Part shown: in pieces, positions 57,801-64,000 of the stretch | Layout of the letters: the number at the start of each line of letters is the position of its first letter | Numbering within the stretch: the stretch's first letter is position 1 | Origin: Isoetes taiwanensis | Taxonomy: Eukaryota > Streptophyta > Lycopodiopsida > Isoetales > Isoetaceae | Assembly (NCBI GenBank): GCA_021234155.1 | Contig: JAJEKV010000093.1 | Coordinates: 124,001-188,000, forward strand | DNA: 64,000 nucleotides | Direction: 5' to 3' | Position numbers and translations under genes: made by a program | Notes under the pieces: model-generated | The model's database searches: none | What the model was told of the DNA's origin: nothing | The model's input: only the letters and a program-made list of their open reading frames with translations

Positions 57801-58285
57801 GGTGGATTGGGGAGCCCCGCCAGGACAGGCTCTGTCAGTGCTGTCAAACGGGTGCCATTGAGGATGAGTCTCACACTTTCCAGAGTTGCCCAGCGTTCAG
57901 TCAGATCCGGGCCAGATACGCTCCCTTAGTACGGCCGGACTTGCCCTTGCATTTGCTGATGAACACACCGTCAGTACGTGCCCTGGGGTCGTACATTCAG
58001 GAGGTACTGGACCTGCGAGGTCACCTTTGCCCCCGCCTGGCTGCCCGCTAATTAGGCACTACGGGTGTGGTGCATGACTGTATATATTTGGGTGTTTCTG
58101 CATTTTATATGTTAGGACAGTTTGTCAGCAGGCTGATTGCTGCCACGGTTTTTCCCTCGAAAACCCTTCGGGGCGGGGGTTTTTTAACCCGGGCAGTAAT
58201 CCGCTTGCTGCGTTTTTGTATTGGGTCCCATAGACCGATTGGTCTCCGTGGACGATAAAAGTACCTTCCTTCCTTCCTTCCTAAA
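54815..58285 (+). mobile_element. LINE-B, GC-rich relative of LINE-A, 5' truncated
   Basis: It starts within ORF2 (VVSWNCRGFPWQKGDS) and ends in a (TTCC)n tail at about 58264-58285. Domain order and motifs match LINE-A, but GC content is far higher. The 3' UTR contains GGTCTCCGTGGACGATAAAA before the tail. Two reverse-oriented relatives of that 3' end lie at 62.27-62.46 kb. Confidence 0.88.
54822..58051 (+). pseudogene. LINE-B ORF2, endonuclease and reverse transcriptase
   Basis: The endonuclease begins WNCRGFPWQKGDSLNSVAADMDLIFLMETWEH and GGVACYYR. RT motifs are scattered over frames: ANGKAPTRW (about 56220), YRTIMVIQDL-like (about 56400), GFRPRHSMIDHIFTLR (about 56520), the FVDF.KAFDTVP region (about 56610-56645) and YADDVGWLAH (about 56895). 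The C-terminal part 57458-58051 is intact and carries QDRLCQCCQTGAIEDESHTF followed by Cys, the same zinc motif as in LINE-A. At least ten frame changes are needed between 55130 and 57460, so this copy is dead unless some are sequence errors. Confidence 0.85.
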
Positions 58286-58516
58286 ATTTGTCCACAAGCT
58301 AGCCTGCTAAAAAACTGTAAGAATATTTAAAAATAAAATATACCTCCGGCACTAAAAAGGAATACCCTCTTTGCCCTAAAATTTCTCCACAGGAAACCGG
58401 GTATGTTAAATCGTCTCGCATGCCATTAGCAATTGCTTATTACAGGAACGGAGAGAGCTCGATAAAACAGTATAGAAGAAAGTCATATATTGAACATAAG
58501 AAGCTCAACCATGTAA
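58286..58516. other. Short spacer with copies of nearby sequence
   Basis: CTAAAAAACTGTAAGAATAT at 58307-58326 repeats a motif from 52326-52345. The segment also holds the right 26-bp repeat. No gene is seen until the PPR remnant. Confidence 0.5.
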
Positions 58517-60290
58517 ATGAGCCTTCAGATGACAGGTTTAAAGACAGAAACATTGAGGGAATGTAGTAGTTTGAGAGACCTTTATACCGGAACAAAAGTT
58601 CATGCTGCTGCGATCAATAGTGGGGATCATGCATGCAGTGTGGTGGCTAACACTCTAGTGCAAATGTATGTATACCAAATGTGGTTCCAGGTCGCGTGCC
58701 CATCTAATCTTTGACAGGATACCAGAGCACGATCTGGTGTCTTGGAATGCTGCAATATTTGGGTATTCAGAGGATGAAGATTGTAAGTTGACTATGCAAC
58801 TATGTTTCCATCTGCAGGAAGAAGGGTTTATACCAAATTCTATAACTTACATTGCTGTGCTTAAGGCATGTCTTGAAAAGACTTTGGCTATCCACTCTCA
58901 GCTTGCAAAGCACAGTTTTCAATCTGATATTTTTGTAGCAAGCACCCTGGTCGATATCTATGCCAAATGTTGACGCATGCTTCGTGCTCACAGAGTCTTT
59001 GACAGTTTGGTGCATTACAATGTCGTTTTATGGAATGCTTTGATTTTTGGGTATGCAGACAGTACGGAAAGCAACGTAGGTCTGGGATCACATAAATGTA
59101 CACGACTTATCCTCAAACCTATGTTGCTGTACTCAAGGCATGTATGACTTGTGCAGCCAGTGAAGAGTGTATACAAGTTGATGGAAAACTTTTGAAAATG
59201 GAGTCCTTGCAGAAGGCTATAGCTATGCACTCTCAAGTTGCAAAGAGTGGTCAAGAGTTAGACATTTTTTGTGGTATGCCAAATGTGGGGGCATGGGACA
59301 TGCCCGCATGGTCTTTGACAGGATGTCATTTCAGGATGTGGTTTCTTGGAATCCCATCATGTTTGGAGATGCAGAAACTGGGGACTGCAATTTGGTTCTC
59401 CAATTATTTGCTCAAATGCAGGATCAAGGTTTTGTGCCTGATGCTCGAACTTATCTTGCTGCCTTAAAGGCCCGTGGAGATCTGGCGGCCTTGGAAACTG
59501 GGAAAAAAATCCATGTCCAATTTTACAGTGCTGGACTTTAAAATGATATAATTCTGACAAGTTGTTTGGTTGGTTTTATGGTAAATGTGGAAGCCTGGTT
59601 GATGTTAGGGAGGTCTTTGATGCAATGCTTACAAGGGATTTGGTGACATGGAATGCCATGCTAGCAGGATATGCATCCCAAGGGGATACTGGCAATCTCT
59701 TTGACCTGTTTGATAGGATGTAAGACATGCTCTGATGCAGATGGCGTCACATTTCTTTCTTCAGAGCATGTAGTCATGCCTGCCTTGTTGACAAGGTAAA
59801 GAGTATTTTCAATCTATGTGTTTGCGCCATATGATCATACCTAAGATCAAACATTATACTTGTATGGTAGATCTTTTTGTTCAAGCCAATTATCTGGATG
59901 AGGGACATACTGGTGACAAAGAAAATGCCTTTTATATTTAACATGTCAGTATGGGGAACAGTGTTATGTGCTCGTTGAAAATGGAAGAATATAATGGCTG
60001 GAAGGATTTGTTTTGAGTCTATTCTAGAATTGGATGTAATGGATGCTTCAGCTTATATGCTGGTTTCTAGTATCTATGCAGATTTTGAGATATGGGAGTA
60101 GAAAATGAGAAAATATGGTCAGAACAAAAATATGGTGGATGCCAGAACAAAAACTCTCAGACTAAAAGAAGATAGAGCAAGCTGGAAAAAGATAGATTTC
60201 GTCTTTGTGCAGAGCTGCAATATTGCTGTTTTCCTCCTATCATTGTTCAAGGCTTTAGCAGAAAATATATCTGCAAAGATCTGCTAAAAT
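58517..60290 (+). pseudogene. Pentatricopeptide-repeat (PLS-type) pseudogene
   Basis: Several PPR motifs are readable in changing frames: MYTKCGSRSRAHLIFDRIPEHDLVSWNAAIFGY (58668), GFIPNSITYIAVLKACL, DIFVASTLVDIYAKC, HRVFDSLVHYNVVLWNALIFGYA, YVAVLKACMT (about 59110), MYAKCGG-like and RMVFDRMSFQDVVSWNPIM (about 59290), GFVPDARTYLAALKARGDLAALETGKKIH (59430-59510), then GKCGSLVDVREVFDAMLTRDLVTWNAMLAGYA (about 59580-59675). An E-domain-like remnant continues to about 60150. In-frame stops and frameshifts occur at about 58690, 58973, 59270 and 59541. Such proteins edit or stabilise organelle RNA. The gene looks intronless, as is usual for PPR genes. Confidence 0.88.
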
Positions 60291-60475
60291 TACATTACAT
60301 TATTTGCAGTTTTTATGATGACGTGAGACTACATCTCTTAGGAAAGGTCTTTCCAAAAAATAATTGGCCAGTATATGACGTGATTTGGGTTAACACAATT
60401 TCACATTTATCCAGTTTGTTTTCACATTTATCGAGTTTGTACTGAACACACAGGGGGGGTTCAAAGTTGTGGTAA

Positions 60476-60681
60476 GAGGGGCCAATTCTTAATGAGCCTT
60501 AGGAGATGGCATATCTTTGTCTTTCAAAACTGTACAAAAGTGGTAGTCATTTCACGTGGCATAATCACAAATAGGTGGATGCCCACTTTGGTCTTTTCTT
60601 GGTCTCAACCCACATGTGTATAGTTTTAAGAAATACAGATATGCCACCTCTTAAGGCTCGTGTATCTGAGAATTGACCCTC
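60476..60681. mobile_element. MITE of about 206 bp
   Basis: The termini GAGGGGCCAATTCT and, inverted, GAGGGTCAATTCT are followed by shared blocks (GAGCCTTAGGAGATGGCATA against GAGCCTTAAGAGGTGGCATA). Arms are about 50 bp. No coding capacity. No certain target duplication was found. Confidence 0.78.
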
Positions 60682-62070
60682 CGATCTTTTTTTCAATTTG
60701 AAACTTCCCTTTTGCGATTCTTTCAAGAGAATTCGAGAAAGATCTAGAAAGATATCTTCTAGAAGAGATCTGCATGCATTGTTAAATTCGCGGAAGAGGA
60801 GCACATACTACTTTTCATGTGGAGAAAGGGGAAAAGATGGGGCAGATAAGTGTGGTTAATATTTATCCATTCTTTTTATGCATATATATACCCCTATCTT
60901 TTGACTTTTCCTCAATTCTGTGCGTGGAGCAAAGGAGCAGCATAGGGAGCAGTGATGGGGCTGATTTGTTCGCATCCAAGTATGATGGTTTCTGCAAATC
61001 TGGCTTCTCTGATAAGGTAATTTATGAGAGCTGTTTTACTGTTAGTTGATATCCTTCTTGAATCCGCAGATTGTTTAGAAACTGTGCAGTAATTTTCGTT
61101 CTATTTCCGTCTGCAGGACATTGAAAGATGATGGATCTCTTTTCTTCTTTTTGCATCAATCTTTAACAAGATAAGTTCTTTTACACCTTTTCAAAACCTT
61201 AGCTATTTGTTTATGCCCTTTCTTTCATTTGGTGCAAATGTGACTTCTTTCTCAGTCCCCTTTCTACCTCAATGTGTGCAGATTGTTTCCTTCTTTCTGC
61301 ATCTATATCTCTCTTTTCTGCGAATTCTACCTTTTTTCTGAGTTTCGGGTAACATAAGTTGGTTTCTTCTTTAATTGGCTATTTGTTTATGCCCTTCTTT
61401 CCTCGATGCGATTGTTTGCTTAATCAAGAATGGTCTATTCATCCCAAGTAGAGCGTGCTTTCTAGTTATTAATGGTCCAAGTGCTCAGCACAAAGAAGTA
61501 TACAAGGTCACATGCATATCTTCTCTCTGTGTCTCTTTTGTCTCTAGCCCATTGTGGTACCCTAAGTGATGGGTTGTAAACCAAGGGAAAGGTGTCATGC
61601 GAGATACGCCATTACTTCTCCCATAAGAAGTCCACATTTTCGTGCTTTATGGCTGGATTTGGACTGTTAGAGTATGTCTTATATGTTTTATTCTTGATCC
61701 TATGCAAGTTTGCATAAAGCCACTGTGTCGAAGACCCTGTTCTTGAGGAGCATCTGCAGAAGCCACCATAGTCTTCGAATGGAGCTTATCCTTGTTATTC
61801 CAAGGTTGCAATGCATGTACACTTTGTTATTTGGGCTGCAATGCTTGCGTGATCTGTGGTTGTGAGGATGTATTTGATTCAATGTCTTATCATTTTTTTG
61901 TTTTACGTAGATTGTTTTGAGTTAGTTTTATAAGGACCTTCAATACAGGGATGGGTTCTGTACGTACGAAATTTAAATTCCTGATATATAAAGTTAAAAA
62001 ATATGTATTTTTTTTGAAAAAAACGTATTTTACATATTTTTTAGTCGCCGGGCGGAAATTTTTTTTTTTG
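60682..62070. other. Non-coding DNA, no gene supported
   Basis: 61050-61400 is T-rich with repeated TTTCTT and pyrimidine tracts. 60830-61130 has a short open frame, possible splice sites (GATAAGGTAATT at 61010 and TCTGCAG at 61091-61097) and could be the 5' end of a gene. Nothing in it is recognisable. Confidence 0.35.
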
Positions 62071-62240
62071 CATACACGAAACCTTCGAAACTGTGTACGC
62101 GAAAGTTTTTTCGCGTACGCGAAACAGAAAAACCGAGTACGTGACAAAAAAAAAAAACCGTTTTTGCTTACGCGCTTTATACTGTTTTGCGTACACGAAA
62201 AAACTTTCGCGTACGCAGTTTAGAAGGTTTCGCGTACGTG
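62071..62240. repeat. Large imperfect hairpin built from CGCGTACGCG motifs
   Basis: The arms are 62071-62126 and 62182-62240. Each contains, in mirror order, ACGAAACCTTCGAAACTG-like, GTACGCGAAAGTTTTTTCG and CGTACGCGAAACAG-like blocks. The loop is about 55 nt with a polyA stretch. The short word TTCGCGTACGCGAA is itself palindromic and recurs several times. Confidence 0.88.
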
Positions 62241-62254
62241 AAATTTTCGTCGTT

Positions 62255-62470
62255 GAACTTGAATTATATTGAACTTATCATTTATGGAGACCAAGAGGGC
62301 CTAGCAAAAGCAAAAGAGAAAAACTTATTGAAAGTAATTAGAAAGAGAAAAATATTGTAGGAAATAGATAATTAGATAAACAAGACATGATGTGCTAAAA
62401 GACTTGAATTATATTGAATTTTATCGTCCACGGAGACTAAGAGTCCTATGGGACCAAAACAAAGAAAGTA
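62255..62470 (-). repeat. Two reversed LINE-B-type 3' end fragments
   Basis: TTATCGTCCACGGAGACTAAG then CCTATGGGACC (about 62422-62455) matches the reverse complement of the LINE-B 3' end (58205-58260). A weaker copy, TTATCATTTATGGAGACCAAG, is at 62276-62296. Each is preceded by TTGAATTATATTGAA, possibly a tail microsatellite on the minus strand. Confidence 0.6.
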
Positions 62471-62479
62471 AGAACACAA

Positions 62480-64000
62480 CAGGTCTATTACTGTCTAAGA
62501 TTAAAAAAAACCCCGAAGAGTTTTTGATAGAAAAACCCTAGCAGTAATAAATTTGCTGATAAACTATAAATTCATACATGTCCGCGTAGTGCGAAACATA
62601 ATTGAGCTCACATATGTAGCACCTCCTGGAGATATGATGCTACTGCCATTATCAAAGGTGTATGCAGCATTATATTATATGTAGTGGTTGGTTAGGTTTA
62701 ACTAACCCATATATCATGTCCGCTCTCATTTGGAAGCATTCATTACAAGTGGATGGGGGTATAGTGTCGAGCATAGTAGCAATTTTTTCGACACTAAGTA
62801 AACCTTCAATATTCCTAAAATGGTCAAAACCTCGACACTATGCTAGACGTCATCATTGGTCGCTGGGGTGACAACCATTGAGTCGAGATTGTGGCTAAAA
62901 AAGTTCGTCATAATGTTGATACTAATAGAGTTTCCAACAAGCTTGTAACTAGTATTTTGGCAAGTTAGCATCACCAGTTATAGGAGTTTAGTGTCAAGAA
63001 TATCATTAGGCATTGTCTTGAGTTCTATGGTTTATGACAAACTTTATATCAATATTAAATAATGGCTTGTGCCAAAATTACAACGACATGGTCACAAGTT
63101 TCCTTTTGTAACCGTGTCAAAGTTACATCAAGGTATTAACAAACTTCATAGGATCAAAACTTTGTTAAACTTGTGTCAATTTAGGATCAAAACTTTGTTA
63201 AGCTTGTGTCGATATAACAACAAGGTATTAGCAAGTTTAAGAGGCACCATTTTATAGAATACTGACGATTTAGCATTAAAAGTTTGTCGAGAAACAACAA
63301 CCACCATTTGGGAAGTTGAGACAATCTAGCAACAAATTAAATATGACTGTTTTTGGATTGCACCTGTCTACATTGTTATTGGAATGCACAATATAAAAGT
63401 ACATTAAGAAGTCTGATAGTATAAGAAGACAAAGTAACCAATTTTATTATCAATAAGGATTATAAACAACAAAGAAAATCAGCATTGAGTTCATGCTTAT
63501 TATCTAATGATACATTTCAGATGTCATTGTCATAAGCAACAAACTCATCCTTTCGATTTAGTCCTCTCGATTTTCAAGGTTGTCTTCATCTTTTAGAACT
63601 TCATTTCTTTTGCTTTCATCATTGTCCTCCCCTGTTTAATAGAAAGTTTAGCTCTAACTTGATGTAATGAAATTTGCTTTAAAACGATATGAAACAATAA
63701 AACTTCATATATCTGTTTTTTCTTGAAGTCACTTTCAATATAATAAATGTTCTGCATGTATAGTTAAGTAAGAGATTAATAAACTAAAACCCACCACAAA
63801 TATTGTATTAAATACACTTACCGTGTTAATAACTTCTTTCCCTTTTTTGGATCTCGTCTTGAAGATGATACTTGGGCTTGTCCCATTAACATAGTTTAAG
63901 GCTCAATGCTGCCATTAAAGCAACATATTTGGAACTAATATTGAAGAATATTAATGCAAATTCAGTCGTGCATGTTGAACAAATTATATAGCATACATTG
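62480..64000. other. AT-rich region with short repeats, no gene supported
   Basis: AGGATCAAAACTTTGTTAA occurs twice (63150-63168 and 63182-63200) as a 33-bp tandem duplication. AGTGTCGAGCATAGTAG (about 62762) has an inverted match, CTACTATGC-like, in GACACTATGCTAGA at 62834-62847. The remaining sequence to the window end shows no recognisable exon. Confidence 0.45.

Larger units (their letters stand above)
54789..58376. repeat. 26-bp direct repeats around LINE-B
   Basis: ACTAAAAAGGAATACCCTCT plus TTGCCC occurs identically at 54789-54814, touching the LINE-B start, and at 58351-58376, about 65 bp past its tail. The tail is followed at 58286 by TAAAATTTGTCCACA, and the right repeat is followed by TAAAATTTCTCCACA. 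This suggests that the target already held a tandem duplication; the repeats may not be a simple target-site duplication. Confidence 0.8.

Noticed and set aside
60565-60804. 79-codon minus-strand protein
   Set aside because: Much of it lies in the right arm of the MITE at 60476-60681.

Overview
This is nuclear DNA of a land plant. Genes are sparse and intron-rich (GTAAG-type donors), and most of the window is nested transposable elements. The Copia primer-binding site matches plant initiator tRNA-Met, and there is a decayed pentatricopeptide-repeat (PPR) gene, a plant-type HAD phosphatase gene and a cytosolic-type aspartyl-tRNA synthetase remnant. The PPR and LINE style suggests a seed-free vascular plant such as a fern or lycophyte; this is an impression, not a proof.

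Layout. 1-2.05 kb: intergenic. 2.06-12.94 kb: a HAD-IIA phosphatase gene on the minus strand, split by a 9,271-bp DNA transposon (3520-12790) with 34-bp terminal inverted repeats and a 4-bp target duplication. The transposon carries two divergent intron-containing genes. One encodes a ParB-like domain followed by an adenine-methyltransferase-like domain (minus). The other encodes a DUF7869-like protein, the likely transposase (plus). About 20 copies of a palindrome related to TGTCTATGCGCGCATAGACA lie only in its non-coding parts. This is the most interesting system in the window. 13.5-14.7 kb: a three-exon gene with a BAH-like N-terminal part. 15.1-16.1 kb: aspartyl-tRNA synthetase pseudogene.

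16.1-26.0 kb: a LINE 3' part, then a Ty3/Gypsy LTR split by a polyadenylated retroposon (19158-25743, 11-bp target duplication), which is itself split by a 4.26-kb TIR element (20268-24530) carrying hairpin repeats. 26.0-36.05 kb: LINE-A (plus), split by a 746-bp hAT-like insertion and a complete 4.73-kb Copia element, ending in a (TTCTA)n tail. 37.67-42.95 kb: a second copy of the Copia/LINE-A junction block, truncated at both ends. 42.96-46.56 kb: LINE-C (minus, DUF4283-type ORF1). 46.6-54.7 kb: mostly non-coding, with a foldback element, a short LINE fragment and doubtful exons. 54.8-58.3 kb: LINE-B (plus, TTCC tail), related to LINE-A. 58.5-60.2 kb: PPR pseudogene. 60.5-64 kb: a MITE, a large hairpin, LINE tail fragments and AT-rich DNA.

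Caution: the two copies of the Copia/LINE block differ largely at CAG/CTG trinucleotides, in ways that break reading frames. A similar change breaks the transposon's DUF7869 gene. Some frame breaks may be consensus errors, possibly linked to plant CHG methylation, rather than real mutations.
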